A stretch of DNA of 64,000 nucleotides. Origin: Paramylibacter kogurei (GTDB taxonomy: Bacteria; Pseudomonadota; Alphaproteobacteria; Rhodobacterales; Rhodobacteraceae). Of the stretch, positions 35,777-45,376 are shown one piece after another; the first letter of the stretch is position 1; every line of letters begins with the position of its first letter. A model generated the notes under the pieces. That model made no database searches. It had not been told where the DNA came from and saw nothing but the letters and a program-made list of their open reading frames with translations. Both the position numbers and the translations under genes were made by a program. The stretch is taken from the NCBI RefSeq assembly GCF_002742285.1, contig NZ_MDGM01000003.1, positions 1-64,000 of the forward strand, in the 5' to 3' direction.

Positions 35777-37699
35777 ATGACAAACCAACAAAACCCCAAA
35801 AAATACGACATTATTACCATCGGACGGACCTGTGCGGACCTTTACGCTGACCAAGTTGGTTGTCGCATGGAAGATGCGCGTAGTTTTTCCAAATATATTG
35901 GTGGGTGCCCGACAAATATCGCCGTAGGAGGAGCACGCCTTGGTCTTAAAACTGCGCTTCTCAGTCGTGTTGGAGACGATCAAATTGGGCGCTTTGTCAC
36001 CGAAACGCTGATAGCTGAAGGTGTTGAGACTAAAGGCCTTGCAATTGACCCCGATCGACTGACCGCGCTCGCATTTTTGGGAATAGAAGATGATCGAAAC
36101 TTCCCTTTGCTGTTTGTGCGTACGGACTGCGCAGATTCCGCACTTAGTGAAGACGACATCAATCCAGAATTTATCAAATCTGCAAAAGCTATTGTTGTCA
36201 CTGGCACACATTTTTCCCAACCTCATCTCGAAGCAGCAAGCTTCAAAGCAATTAACATTGGGAAAGATGCTGGCTCCAAAATCGTTTTTGATATCGATTA
36301 TCGCCCCAATCTTTGGGGTTTGTTAGGCGCGGGAGAAGGCGATGTAAGATTTGTCGCGAATGAAGCCGTCACCAAACGCGTCCAAACAATCCTTCCGCAC
36401 TGTGATGTCATCGTGGGAACTGATGAAGAAGTGCATATCGCCGGTGGCTCAACTGACACACGTGAGGCCTTGGTAAACATTCGAAAAGTTTCCGACGCCA
36501 TGATCGTTTTGAAAACAGGTCCCAAAGGTTGTCTTGTGTTCCCAAGTGAAATTCCAGAAAATTTGGACGATGGTATTTCCTCTCAAGGATTCCCAGTAGA
36601 AGTGTTCAACGTTCTCGGTGCGGGTGACGGTTTCATGGCGGGGTTTCTACGCGGTTATGTACGGGACCTACCACTCGAAGAATGCTGTCGAATCGCCAAT
36701 GCTTGCGGTGCCCTGGCGGTATCACGCCATGGCTGCGCTCCCGCATATCCAAGTTGGGAAGAATTAGAGTTCTTCCTTGAACGTGGAGTAGTCAATCCAC
36801 GGCTTCGTGAAGATGCAGATCTCGAACACGTTCATTGGGCGACCAATCGTCGAGGTCACTGGGATAACGTCTGCGCCTTCGCGATCGATCACAGAATGCA
36901 ACTTGAAGCAATGGCGAGCGACGCGGGTGCTGACCCATCTCGTATAGAAGAATTCAAAAACCTCGCGCTGGACACAATGATTTCGTCACGCAGCGAAGGT
37001 ATGATGCTCGGCACGCTCCTTGATACGACATATGGACGCCAGGCATTATTTCGCGCGGAAAAAGAAGGGCTTTGGATTGGGCGGCCGGTTGAAAAACCTG
37101 GTTCCCTCCCACTCGTGTTCGAAGGTGCGGCATCACTCGGTGCAGAGGTTAATTCTTGGCCAGATGATCATGTCATCAAGTGTCTGGTATTTTACAACCC
37201 AGACGATCCGCTCGATTTACGCCGCACACAGCTTGACCAATTGCACCGCCTTGCATCAGCGGCGCGCCTGTCTCGCCACGAGTATTTGATTGAAATAATC
37301 CACACTGAGACTGGAAAAATGGGAGACACTGCAACTTCGATAGCTATGCAGCAAATGTACGATGACGGCTTGCGCCCAGATTGGTGGAAACTACCAGATC
37401 AAACAAATTCTGGCTGGGAAGACGTCGGGAAAGTAATTCGAGACAACGACCAGTGGTGTCGTGGTGTTCTAATGTTAGGCCTTGATGCACCAATAGATAC
37501 GGTAGTCGATAGCATCTCACGTGCCAGCCAGCAGCCTTTCGTACGTGGGTTTGCAGTTGGTCGGACTATTTTTGGCGAGGCTGCGCGTGCTTGGCTGGCG
37601 AATGAAATTGATGACCTTGCCGCCCAAGCGTTGATGAAGAAAAATTTCGATATACTAATCCAAAGCTGGGTACAGGCCCGTCAAACACTAGCAGCGTAA
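35777..37699 (+). CDS. iolC: IolC: 5-dehydro-2-deoxygluconokinase with DUF2090 domain
   Basis: 640 residues. The N-terminal PfkB kinase (about 1-330) shows IGRTCADLYADQVG, KYIGGCPTNIAVG and the C-terminal anion-hole motif VLGAGDGFMAGF. The rest (about 345-640) is a DUF2090 domain (for example KCLVFYNPDDP, RHEYLIEII), the layout of the proteobacterial IolC that is annotated as bifunctional kinase/aldolase. It phosphorylates 5-dehydro-2-deoxygluconate in myo-inositol catabolism. It follows the regulator by 13 bases and is co-transcribed with it. The usual iolD, iolE, iolB, iolG and iolA are not in the window, so the gene is an orphan or the cluster is split. Confidence 0.9.
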   Translation: MTNQQNPKKYDIITIGRTCADLYADQVGCRMEDARSFSKYIGGCPTNIAVGGARLGLKTALLSRVGDDQIGRFVTETLIAEGVETKGLAIDPDRLTALAFLGIEDDRNFPLLFVRTDCADSALSEDDINPEFIKSAKAIVVTGTHFSQPHLEAASFKAINIGKDAGSKIVFDIDYRPNLWGLLGAGEGDVRFVANEAVTKRVQTILPHCDVIVGTDEEVHIAGGSTDTREALVNIRKVSDAMIVLKTGPKGCLVFPSEIPENLDDGISSQGFPVEVFNVLGAGDGFMAGFLRGYVRDLPLEECCRIANACGALAVSRHGCAPAYPSWEELEFFLERGVVNPRLREDADLEHVHWATNRRGHWDNVCAFAIDHRMQLEAMASDAGADPSRIEEFKNLALDTMISSRSEGMMLGTLLDTTYGRQALFRAEKEGLWIGRPVEKPGSLPLVFEGAASLGAEVNSWPDDHVIKCLVFYNPDDPLDLRRTQLDQLHRLASAARLSRHEYLIEIIHTETGKMGDTATSIAMQQMYDDGLRPDWWKLPDQTNSGWEDVGKVIRDNDQWCRGVLMLGLDAPIDTVVDSISRASQQPFVRGFAVGRTIFGEAARAWLANEIDDLAAQALMKKNFDILIQSWVQARQTLAA

Positions 37700-37716
37700 T
37701 AATTGCACCAAACAAG

Positions 37717-37757
37717 CACCTATCAAACGAAGGTCATCGAGATCACTTTGATAGGTG
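37717..37757. other. Inverted repeat after iolC
   Basis: CACCTATCAAA (37717-37727) and TTTGATAGGTG (37747-37757) form a perfect 11-bp inverted repeat with a 19-base loop, between the convergent ends of iolC and the amidohydrolase gene. No proper T tract follows on the plus strand (TAAAA), so it may be a weak bidirectional terminator or an mRNA-stabilising hairpin. Confidence 0.65.
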
Positions 37758-37843
37758 TAAAATGATCGACGACCAAGCGCTTCTCGAACAAATGGCTTTA
37801 GCTTTCAAAAGCACAAATTTTTCATTTGCTTGCTACAAACCGA

Positions 37844-38722
37844 TCAAAGCCCGTATACTTGCTTAGCGGTTTTATAGAACAGTTGATCTCTGTCGCCTTC
37901 AGCGTCAGCAGATGTCACATCCATAAAACCAGAGTAAATAGTATCAAAAGAACCGCAAAGACCATCTACAGGGAAATTTGACGCAAACATCGCGCGCTCA
38001 GGGCCAAATGTATTTATGCAAAACCGAATAATGTCTTTATTGTCGGCGATGGACCACGCACGCTCGGGTAATCCAAGTCCTGATATCTTCACATAGGTTT
38101 GGGGTAACGCAGCAAACTCAGTCATGGCGGCACGCCAACCAGCAAGACCCTCTGCGGAACGATCAGACGGTAATCCCGCATGATTTAAAACGATTTTGGT
38201 TTCGGGTGCGAGTTGTGCCATATCAATGGCTTCGTTCAGATGCCACCAAGGTGTCTGCAGGTCAAAAATCAATCCGCTATCCGCGAGACGACAAAAACCT
38301 TCGCGAAACGCCTTGTCCATCATACCGCCCACAGCACCACCCGGCCTGTCATTAAACCTTGGCTTGTGCCTCACCGAACGCACGATAGGCAGGGCTTGAT
38401 AGGCTGCTAACAACTCAACAATATTGTCGCTATCCAACCAAGCTTGTGCAACATGCGCCGCTGGTCGCCCAGTCTCGTCATGTTGTCGTTGCATCCAAAT
38501 TGCCTCACCCGTTGGATCCGCTGGATCCCATTCACCTTCCATGGTCACTGTCGCGACAACGTCCCAATCTTGGGTAACGACGTCATATTCAGAATTCATA
38601 AACTTATCGCAAATGGATGAATAGTCGCCATAGCGAAAAGGGATCATCGGCTTATCCCTTAACCACGGATGATAATTTGCGCTCGGATCCCAGTAATGAT
38701 GATGTGCATCAATAATTTTCAT
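37844..38722 (-). CDS. Amidohydrolase, sugar-acid lactonase-like (COG3618)
   Basis: 292 residues. It begins IIDAHHHYWDPSANYHPWL, the metal-binding HxH strand of the amidohydrolase family that includes L-fucono- and L-rhamnono-lactonases. Further family residues are LNHAGLPSD and ASNFPVDG near the C-terminus. It probably opens an aldonolactone to the acid that the RhmD-like dehydratase of the same operon uses. The start overlaps tctA by 4 bases. Last gene of the eleven-gene operon. Lactonase activity is inferred from family and context. Confidence 0.78.
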   Translation of the reverse strand: MKIIDAHHHYWDPSANYHPWLRDKPMIPFRYGDYSSICDKFMNSEYDVVTQDWDVVATVTMEGEWDPADPTGEAIWMQRQHDETGRPAAHVAQAWLDSDNIVELLAAYQALPIVRSVRHKPRFNDRPGGAVGGMMDKAFREGFCRLADSGLIFDLQTPWWHLNEAIDMAQLAPETKIVLNHAGLPSDRSAEGLAGWRAAMTEFAALPQTYVKISGLGLPERAWSIADNKDIIRFCINTFGPERAMFASNFPVDGLCGSFDTIYSGFMDVTSADAEGDRDQLFYKTAKQVYGL

Positions 38723-40209
38723 GTTCGCACCCCTTTAATTTTACGACGTCGCCAAACACCAAACACCGGAAATATCCAAACAAACAAAACGCATACTCCC
38801 AGAAAAGCTGCGACGGGGCGAGAGAAAAATATCGCAATATCTCCTTGCGATTTCAGCATTGATGTCACAAAATTAAATTCTAACATCCCTCCCAAAACTA
38901 AGCCTAAAATTGCTGGGGCTATTGGGATTTCGTTTTCTTCAAACAGCCAACCAACAATACCGAACACAAGCATCGTGAGCACTCCGAACGCAGTGTTATT
39001 GATCGCATAACTTCCCACAATACAGCAGGCCAAGACAACAGGGGCGAAATAGGCTGGTGGAATACGTAACAAGTGACGAGATGCCTTGATGATTGCCCAA
39101 CCGAATGGGATTAACAATAAATTAGCCATCAAAAATGCGAAGAAGATTGCATAAACCAACTCAGGCGTTTTAACAAAAATGATTGGACCAGGCTCAAGAC
39201 CTTTGAGATACAAGACACCGATCACTATAGCCGTGATACTATCACCCGGAATTCCAAATACTAATGTTGGAACCCAAGCTCCCGATAACGCTCCATTGTT
39301 CGCAGCGCCCGCCTCTATCAATCCTTCATCATGTCCTTTTCCAAATTTTTCTGGCGTTTTCGAGCGTCGCTTCGCGATCGCGTAGGCAACCCAAGCTGCA
39401 ATGTCAGCTCCTGCGCCGGGTAGAGCGCCAATCACCGAGCCGGTTAAACCACCTCGCAAGAGATTGCGCCAACGCTTACGCATTGCAGTCCCAAGTCCGC
39501 GAAACACAGGCCCCATGGTTGGGGGCTCTTGCTTTGTAGCGCGCGCAGTGATGTTTCGCAAAACCTCAGGTAAAGCGAACATACCGATCATCGCCGGGAT
39601 AAAACTGACGCCACCTGTCAGCTCGATTGATCCAAATGTAAATCGTGGTTGCCCCGCGACCGCATCGATTCCAATAGTGGCAACCCAGAGACCGAACAAG
39701 AGCGACAAGACGCCTTTGATCTTCGAGCCCGCTGAAATGATCGCCGCGCAACTCAGCCCTAATAAAGCCAACCAAAAATACTCAACTGAAGAGAAGTTAG
39801 TGGCAAACCGCGCTAAAATTGGCGCAGCTGTCATCAACAGCAAAACACCGATTACGCCCCCGACACACGCCGATATCATACTTAGTCCCAATGCATACTC
39901 AGGGCGACCAGACTTGGATATAGCATGCCCATCATCCACATAAGCGGCAGACGCAGGGGTACCTGGTATGCGCAAAAGTGTGCCGGGTATGTCACCAGAA
40001 AATATCGCCATGGCAGCCAGAGCCGCGATCGCAGATATAGCGGGAACTGGATCCATAAAAAACGTAATCGGAACCAAAAGAGCCACCCCCATAACAGCGG
40101 TGAGCCCTGGGATCGCGCCAATGATAATTCCCAGAAAGCTAGCAACAACGATTGTTACGATCACCTCTGGTTGCGTTACGAGTACGAACGCTTCGGCTAT
40201 CGCGCTCAT
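38719..40209 (-). CDS. tctA: Tripartite tricarboxylate transporter permease TctA
   Basis: 496 residues with about 11-12 membrane helices. Typical TctA motifs are GIIIGAIPGLTAVMG near the N-terminus, GDIPGTLLRIPGTPASAAY and GALPGAGADIAAW. It is the large membrane subunit of a TTT importer driven by an ion gradient. It overlaps tctB and the amidohydrolase by 4 bases each. Confidence 0.93.
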   Translation of the reverse strand: MSAIAEAFVLVTQPEVIVTIVVASFLGIIIGAIPGLTAVMGVALLVPITFFMDPVPAISAIAALAAMAIFSGDIPGTLLRIPGTPASAAYVDDGHAISKSGRPEYALGLSMISACVGGVIGVLLLMTAAPILARFATNFSSVEYFWLALLGLSCAAIISAGSKIKGVLSLLFGLWVATIGIDAVAGQPRFTFGSIELTGGVSFIPAMIGMFALPEVLRNITARATKQEPPTMGPVFRGLGTAMRKRWRNLLRGGLTGSVIGALPGAGADIAAWVAYAIAKRRSKTPEKFGKGHDEGLIEAGAANNGALSGAWVPTLVFGIPGDSITAIVIGVLYLKGLEPGPIIFVKTPELVYAIFFAFLMANLLLIPFGWAIIKASRHLLRIPPAYFAPVVLACCIVGSYAINNTAFGVLTMLVFGIVGWLFEENEIPIAPAILGLVLGGMLEFNFVTSMLKSQGDIAIFFSRPVAAFLGVCVLFVWIFPVFGVWRRRKIKGVRT

Positions 40210-40664
40210 GTCAGTACACTTTCAATAAGACCATAGGAAAGAGGCACGCGCAAAAGCTTGCCAAATACAAAGAACAAGATGAACGACATCACGACCCCAG
40301 TGGCAATAGAAGGCCAGAGTCGCCCTTCGGCGAGCATTGCCAGCGCCGCGATTAAACATGCTGTTGTCAAGATAAAGCCGAGTGCTGGTGATATAATCAC
40401 CCAAATTACGATGGCTGCTAATGCCGCAAGTACCTGCAAACCAGAACGACCCTTTAAAATTTCATTCACTTGAAACAATGCACCATTGGCCCCAGTCACC
40501 GTTTGTACGAACCCTGTCAAAATCAACGCGACGCCGAGAATGCGCGGAAAGAAAGCAGAGCCAAACTGTTGCCCGGGAATTTCTCGAAATTCAAGAGTTC
40601 CGGCAATCACGCCTAGCCCACCTAGGATGGTAAGCCCACCAATAATGCGGTCATTTATTTTCAT
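40206..40664 (-). CDS. tctB: Tripartite tricarboxylate transporter small subunit TctB
   Basis: 152 residues from ATG 40664 (MKINDRIIGGLTILGG); the frame is open up to 40730 but the added residues look non-coding and would overlap tctC. Four hydrophobic helices, with the DRIIGG and PRILG motifs typical of TctB, the small membrane partner of TctA. No strong ribosome site is visible, so translation may depend on coupling to tctC. Confidence 0.85.
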   Translation of the reverse strand: MKINDRIIGGLTILGGLGVIAGTLEFREIPGQQFGSAFFPRILGVALILTGFVQTVTGANGALFQVNEILKGRSGLQVLAALAAIVIWVIISPALGFILTTACLIAALAMLAEGRLWPSIATGVVMSFILFFVFGKLLRVPLSYGLIESVLT

Positions 40665-40713
40665 AAGAATAATGAGCGCCAAACCATAATGATATACTTT
40701 GGCACCCCTCCCT

Positions 40714-41673
40714 TTACTTTGCCAAACCAAGATCAGTCAGAAGCGATTTGGCCTCAGATGCAAACCCCTTGGCAAAAGTGGTGAAGTTTTCTGAACCATC
40801 AAAAACTGGGGTAATGCCTCTTTGCGCCAGCGCTTCTTGCACAGCCGTTGATGCATGAGCTTTTTTGGCAGCGGTTTCAATTTTAACTTTGATGTCTTCG
40901 GGCAGACCAGCAGGTGCACACAAAGAGAACCAATTGCTCATAGACCAATCAACCCCACTTTCTTTTAATGTTGGCAAATCTGGAAACGCCGGCGAGCGTT
41001 CATCGGCCATAATTGCGAGCATTTTGACCTCGCCTGCGCTTGCTAGCGCGCGCGCCTCGATCGGTGATCCACTGAATATCGAAATGCCATCAGCAACAAG
41101 ATCCTGAAGTGCAGGAGCACCCCCTTGTGACGGGATAAACTGCACTGTATTTACATCACCACCAGCGGATTTCATCATGCCCGCAATCGCCATATGCCAT
41201 GGCCCACCGAGACCTGAACCAGAAGCACTTAACCCCCCTTTTTTCGCCGCATCAACGACTTCTTGAACGGAATTATATGGACTATCCGCAGAAACAGTTA
41301 CACCTGCTGGAATTTCCGCAAGCCGTGATACCAAATCAAAGCTTTCAGGTGTGATCGGAGCAAGGCCAATCGTGTCAAAATAGGTTATTTCAGAAGTACA
41401 CGCTCCCAACGTATAACCATCAGCACGTGAATGTGTAATCGCTGAATGCCCCACAACACCAGAGCCACCTGTACGATTAACCACGTTTATCGGTTGCCCC
41501 AAAGCCTCCTCAAAACCAACTGCGAATATACGTATAATAGTATCGGTACCGCCACCTGCCCCCCACGGCACAATGACCGTGACAGGACGTTCGGGGTATT
41601 CAGCCAATACAGGGTTTGTCCCAAATGCTGCAAACGCAGCGACAGCGGAAAGTGTTAGCGTTGATAGTTTCAT
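40714..41673 (-). CDS. tctC: Tripartite tricarboxylate transporter receptor TctC (Bug family)
   Basis: 319 residues. ATG 41673 is chosen because GGAGGAGG lies just upstream and the product then starts with a signal peptide (MKLSTLTLSAVAAFAAFG...LAEYPERP). The Bug fold shows PVTVIVPWGAGGGTD, NVVNRTGGSGVVG and an FDLVSRL strand. It captures an organic acid in the periplasm for TctAB. In this operon it is a second receptor besides a TRAP DctP, so two chemically related substrates, or one substrate at two affinities, may be taken up. Confidence 0.9.
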   Translation of the reverse strand: MKLSTLTLSAVAAFAAFGTNPVLAEYPERPVTVIVPWGAGGGTDTIIRIFAVGFEEALGQPINVVNRTGGSGVVGHSAITHSRADGYTLGACTSEITYFDTIGLAPITPESFDLVSRLAEIPAGVTVSADSPYNSVQEVVDAAKKGGLSASGSGLGGPWHMAIAGMMKSAGGDVNTVQFIPSQGGAPALQDLVADGISIFSGSPIEARALASAGEVKMLAIMADERSPAFPDLPTLKESGVDWSMSNWFSLCAPAGLPEDIKVKIETAAKKAHASTAVQEALAQRGITPVFDGSENFTTFAKGFASEAKSLLTDLGLAK

Positions 41674-41733
41674 GATTTCCTCCTCCAAGGTAAATTTTTT
41701 GCGACGCAAAGATTTCCCCTGCGTCGCCATTTG

Positions 41734-43266
41734 TTAAGTCGTGCTAGGCATCAAAGCATTTGGAATGTTTTGAAAACAGACTGGACGTAAAAACCGTCTG
41801 ATCGCCATCGTCCCAACTGATGTTGCACCAAAGTTTGTTGATGCTGGATACGGTCCGCCATGAACCATCGTGTCACAAACCTCGACACCCGTTGGGAAAT
41901 TATTGGCCAATATGCGTCCTGCTTTTCGCTCAAGTATAGGCATCAGACATCGACCAAGGTCAGCATCTGCGTCATCGAGGTGCAGCGTACAGGTCAATTG
42001 CCCCTCAAGGCTTTTTGCGACGGCTATCATTTCATCTTCATCTGCGACGCGAACTACTAGTCCAAGTGGGCCGAAAACCTCTTCGCCAAGCTCTGTATTT
42101 GCTAACCACGCCTTACCTGTTGTTGCATAAAGATTTGGTTTAGCACTACGCTTAGCTGACGCGGTGCTCAACAGCGTTTGCACTTCTGACGATCCCGCGA
42201 CACGGTCCCTACCCTTTTCGTATGCGACCGCGATCCCGTCGGTGAGCATGGTCTGCGCATCAACACCGTTTAGCGCGGACACAGATTCAGAAATGAAAGA
42301 GTCAGCACCATCGCTATCAATCACAACAGCTATCCCGGGGTTAGTGCAAAATTGACCCGCTCCCATTGTTAGCGATCCAGCCCAACCTTTTGCCAGCGCT
42401 TCGCCACGGGTGGACAACGCCATTGGCAACAAGAACATTGGATTAACAGAACCAAGCTCACCGAAAAATGGAATAGGTTCTGGACGCTGTGCACAAAGAT
42501 CAAACAACGCACGCCCACCTGCCAATGATCCTGTAAATCCAACAGCTTTGATAAGCGGGTGCTGAACCAAAGCTTGACCTGCTTCAAGTGTGCCGCCTTG
42601 AACCAGTGAAAACGTACCTGGATGCAAATCGCATGATTTGATTGCTGCGTGAATTGCCTCTGCGATGATTTCGCCCGTACCAGGATGTGCACCATGCCCC
42701 TTTACAACCACAGGGCAACCGGCCGCAAAAGCGGCCGCTGTATCGCCACCAGCAGTGGAAAACGCTAATGGAAAGTTCGACGCACCAAACACCGCGACAG
42801 GACCAATCGGCCGCTGGATCATTTTCATATCGGGACGTGGCATTGGTTGACGATCAGGTAGTGCCACATCGTGACGTTGATCAAGGTAATCGCCTTTTAA
42901 AATGTGTTCGGCGAACATTCGCAACTGACCAGTCGTACGCCCGCGCTCACCTTGCAAGCGACCCTCTGGTAGACCTGTTTCTCGTGTGCCAATTTCAGTA
43001 ATTTCATTGGCGCGCTTCTCGATTTCATCTGCAATCGCATTCAAAAATGCAGCACGTTCGACACGGCTTGAATAACCGAAGGTCCAAAACGCCTCCTCTG
43101 CCGCGACACACGCACTTTCAATATGTTCTGGAGTACCTACAGAAAAAGAATGCGCTTCACCATGTGCGGGCTCCGATAAAAACATGGCCTCTCCAGCTAC
43201 CCATTCGCCTGCAATCAGATGTTTTCCGTGGGGTTTGAATGATGTGCCTTTCCCAGTCAAAGTCAT
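41734..43266 (-). CDS. 2,5-dioxovalerate (alpha-ketoglutarate semialdehyde) dehydrogenase
   Basis: 510 residues of the aldehyde dehydrogenase superfamily in the NADP-linked KGSADH subgroup. It has FGASNFPLAFSTAGGDTA, the cofactor strand CPVVVKGHGAHPGTG, GFTGSLAGGRAL, the general-base glutamate in FFGELGSVNP and the nucleophile in GAGQFCTNPG. The last step of non-phosphorylating pentonate catabolism is oxidation of 2-oxoglutarate semialdehyde to 2-oxoglutarate. One base separates it from the upstream dehydratase gene, matching the order of steps in the pathway. Confidence 0.86.
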   Translation of the reverse strand: MTLTGKGTSFKPHGKHLIAGEWVAGEAMFLSEPAHGEAHSFSVGTPEHIESACVAAEEAFWTFGYSSRVERAAFLNAIADEIEKRANEITEIGTRETGLPEGRLQGERGRTTGQLRMFAEHILKGDYLDQRHDVALPDRQPMPRPDMKMIQRPIGPVAVFGASNFPLAFSTAGGDTAAAFAAGCPVVVKGHGAHPGTGEIIAEAIHAAIKSCDLHPGTFSLVQGGTLEAGQALVQHPLIKAVGFTGSLAGGRALFDLCAQRPEPIPFFGELGSVNPMFLLPMALSTRGEALAKGWAGSLTMGAGQFCTNPGIAVVIDSDGADSFISESVSALNGVDAQTMLTDGIAVAYEKGRDRVAGSSEVQTLLSTASAKRSAKPNLYATTGKAWLANTELGEEVFGPLGLVVRVADEDEMIAVAKSLEGQLTCTLHLDDADADLGRCLMPILERKAGRILANNFPTGVEVCDTMVHGGPYPASTNFGATSVGTMAIRRFLRPVCFQNIPNALMPSTT

Positions 43267-43267
43267 A

Positions 43268-44182
43268 TTATTTTCCCCATTTCAAGACAAGTGGATCAAG
43301 TGGTTGTAAAAGGGTTATCAACCGTGAGCGCGTATCAGGATGAAGCGGTTCCATTGGGTGGCGACAGAATTCGGATTTAATCACGCCACCTTCGACCATT
43401 GCCGCCTTGCAGGAACGCCACAGGCATTGGCGGTTTTCGTGATTGATCGCCATGGCAACGCGCCCATAAGCCGCCGTTGCACCCTGCATATCACCCGCGC
43501 GGTGCAAATCGATCACTGGTTTGATTTGATCAACGATCATCCCAGATGTCATCGCACCCGTAGCACCTGCATCCAAATCGGCCAGCAATGTAATGCCTTC
43601 TTCACCGTCAAATGGGCCCTCGATTGCATCACCACCTTCTGCGATGAGTGCACGCAATTTATTGGCCGCAAATGGGCATTCGATTTTGAACAGTTTCACC
43701 ATTTCAATTTCGCGCGCCATTTTCACCAATAACGGCACAGGCAGATCAACGCCAGACATTGGCGCATCTTGGATCATGATCGGAATACCAACAGCCCCCA
43801 CCGCAGCGAACTGTTCATAGGTTTGGGTTGGATTGCCGCGCAATGTTGCCCCATGATAGGGAGGCATAATCATCACGATATCCGCGCCCAGATCCTTGGC
43901 CAGTTGCGCGCGTTCCACGGCGATTTGTGTGGCGAAATGGCTGACCGTGACAATCATTTTCACGCGTCCAGCAACATGTTCAAGACACAAACGTGTCAAG
44001 ATTTCGCGCTCCGCATCAGAGATCAAAAACTGTTCGGAAAAATTGGCCAGAATACAGATACCATCTGCACCCTGATCAATCAAACAATCCAGAACACGTT
44101 TCATCCCATCCAGATCAAGCGTGCCATCGGGGTTAAATGGCGTTGGCGCAACGGGCCAAATACCTTGGTACATTGGATTCAT
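43268..44182 (-). CDS. 2-keto-3-deoxy-L-pentonate dehydratase-like, DapA superfamily
   Basis: 304 residues, a TIM barrel of the DHDPS/NAL family. PVAPTPFNPDGTLD opens the barrel. The Schiff-base lysine is expected at about K166 in LFKIECP, and GPFDGEEGI replaces the usual GGxxGI segment. The closest recognised type is L-2-keto-3-deoxyarabonate dehydratase, which gives 2-oxoglutarate semialdehyde; an aldolase cannot be excluded. The next gene oxidises that semialdehyde, which favours the dehydratase. It lies 3 bases after the RhmD-like gene. Confidence 0.8.
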   Translation of the reverse strand: MNPMYQGIWPVAPTPFNPDGTLDLDGMKRVLDCLIDQGADGICILANFSEQFLISDAEREILTRLCLEHVAGRVKMIVTVSHFATQIAVERAQLAKDLGADIVMIMPPYHGATLRGNPTQTYEQFAAVGAVGIPIMIQDAPMSGVDLPVPLLVKMAREIEMVKLFKIECPFAANKLRALIAEGGDAIEGPFDGEEGITLLADLDAGATGAMTSGMIVDQIKPVIDLHRAGDMQGATAAYGRVAMAINHENRQCLWRSCKAAMVEGGVIKSEFCRHPMEPLHPDTRSRLITLLQPLDPLVLKWGK

Positions 44183-44185
44183 GAT

Positions 44186-45361
44186 CTATTCCTCGATGTC
44201 AAAGTTATGGAGGTGTTTATCGCTGATGGTGATGCCCAAACCTGGGATGTTGTCATCCAGATCAAGGAAGCCATCCACGGCCTCTGGGTCGCCTTCAAAG
44301 ATATAGTAGAACAGCTCGTTACCGACCTCGACATCGAACACAGGGAAATATTCGCTGATTGGGCAATTCGCATTCGCCATGGTCAGATGGTAATTGTGCA
44401 TCTGGCCTGCGTGGGGAATGACGGGGATTTGATGCGCCTCTGCAATCGCATTGATTTTTTGTGCCGCAGTAATGCCGCCAACACGATTGGTGTCATATTG
44501 CAAAACGCTGACAGCTTTTTTCTCGATCAGCTCTTTGCAACCGATGATCGAAAATTCATGTTCGCCACCCGAAATTGGTACGCTGCCCATCGCGTTCAAT
44601 TCGGCGTAACCTGCAACATCATCGGCGATCACGGGCTCTTCTAACCAGCGCGGTTCGAATTTTTCCAATTTGGGCAACATGCGTTTGGTGTAATCCAAAT
44701 TCCAACCCATGTAGCATTCAAGCATCAGATCAACATCATAGCCCAACACTTCGCGCATCGCTTCGACACGCTTGAGGTTTTCGCGCATGCCTTTCATGCC
44801 ATCCTTGGGGCCATAACCAAAACGCGTTTTATACCCTTGGTAACCGTTTTTCTTGGCTTCTTCTGCTTCGGCTTGCATGGATTCAATCGAACCTGCGTAA
44901 AGCTTAGAATAATAGACAGGGATTTTTTCTTTGGTACGCCCACCCAGCAATTTGAACACGGGTTTATCAACCAGTTTGCCCATCAAATCCCAGATCGCCA
45001 GATCAATGGCGGAAATGGCGGTCATGCCAATCCCTTTGCGCCCCCAAGCGTGGGTACGACGATACATTTTTTCCCAAAGATAGGCATAATCAAACGGGTC
45101 TTCGCCAATCACAAGGGGCGCATACCAATCATCAATCGCCTTTTTCACAACGGATGGCGCAAGGGCGGCATTACCGATCCCAATTGTGCCATCATCGGTT
45201 TCAATTTCAACGGTCAACCATTGGTGAAACCGAAATGATGACATCGCATCGCCCTTGGTCCAAAGCGTATCAGACGCATTTGTGCAAAAATTCCCCGTAG
45301 GCGGAACCGTTGGCCCCTTCCAATTCCAAACGCGCGTGCGTACCGATTTAATCTTGGTCAT
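44186..45361 (-). CDS. rhmD: Enolase-superfamily acid-sugar dehydratase, RhmD-like
   Basis: 391 residues. It carries the hallmarks of the L-rhamnonate dehydratase group: [32 protein letters not shown] and KLLGGR, then the metal ligands in [15 protein letters not shown] and GGEHE, and the late catalytic histidine in [12 protein letters not shown]. RhmD-type enzymes dehydrate L-rhamnonate and relatives such as L-lyxonate and L-mannonate. As the next two genes fit a five-carbon 2-keto-3-deoxy acid, L-lyxonate or another L-pentonate is as likely as L-rhamnonate. Fifth gene of the minus operon; 15 bases after pdxA2. Confidence 0.83.
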   Translation of the reverse strand: MTKIKSVRTRVWNWKGPTVPPTGNFCTNASDTLWTKGDAMSSFRFHQWLTVEIETDDGTIGIGNAALAPSVVKKAIDDWYAPLVIGEDPFDYAYLWEKMYRRTHAWGRKGIGMTAISAIDLAIWDLMGKLVDKPVFKLLGGRTKEKIPVYYSKLYAGSIESMQAEAEEAKKNGYQGYKTRFGYGPKDGMKGMRENLKRVEAMREVLGYDVDLMLECYMGWNLDYTKRMLPKLEKFEPRWLEEPVIADDVAGYAELNAMGSVPISGGEHEFSIIGCKELIEKKAVSVLQYDTNRVGGITAAQKINAIAEAHQIPVIPHAGQMHNYHLTMANANCPISEYFPVFDVEVGNELFYYIFEGDPEAVDGFLDLDDNIPGLGITISDKHLHNFDIEE

Positions 45362-45376
45362 TCATTTATTCCTTTT

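Noticed and set aside
37762-37866. 34-codon plus-strand frame after iolC
   Set aside because: It overlaps the end of the amidohydrolase gene, has no ribosome site and no known family.
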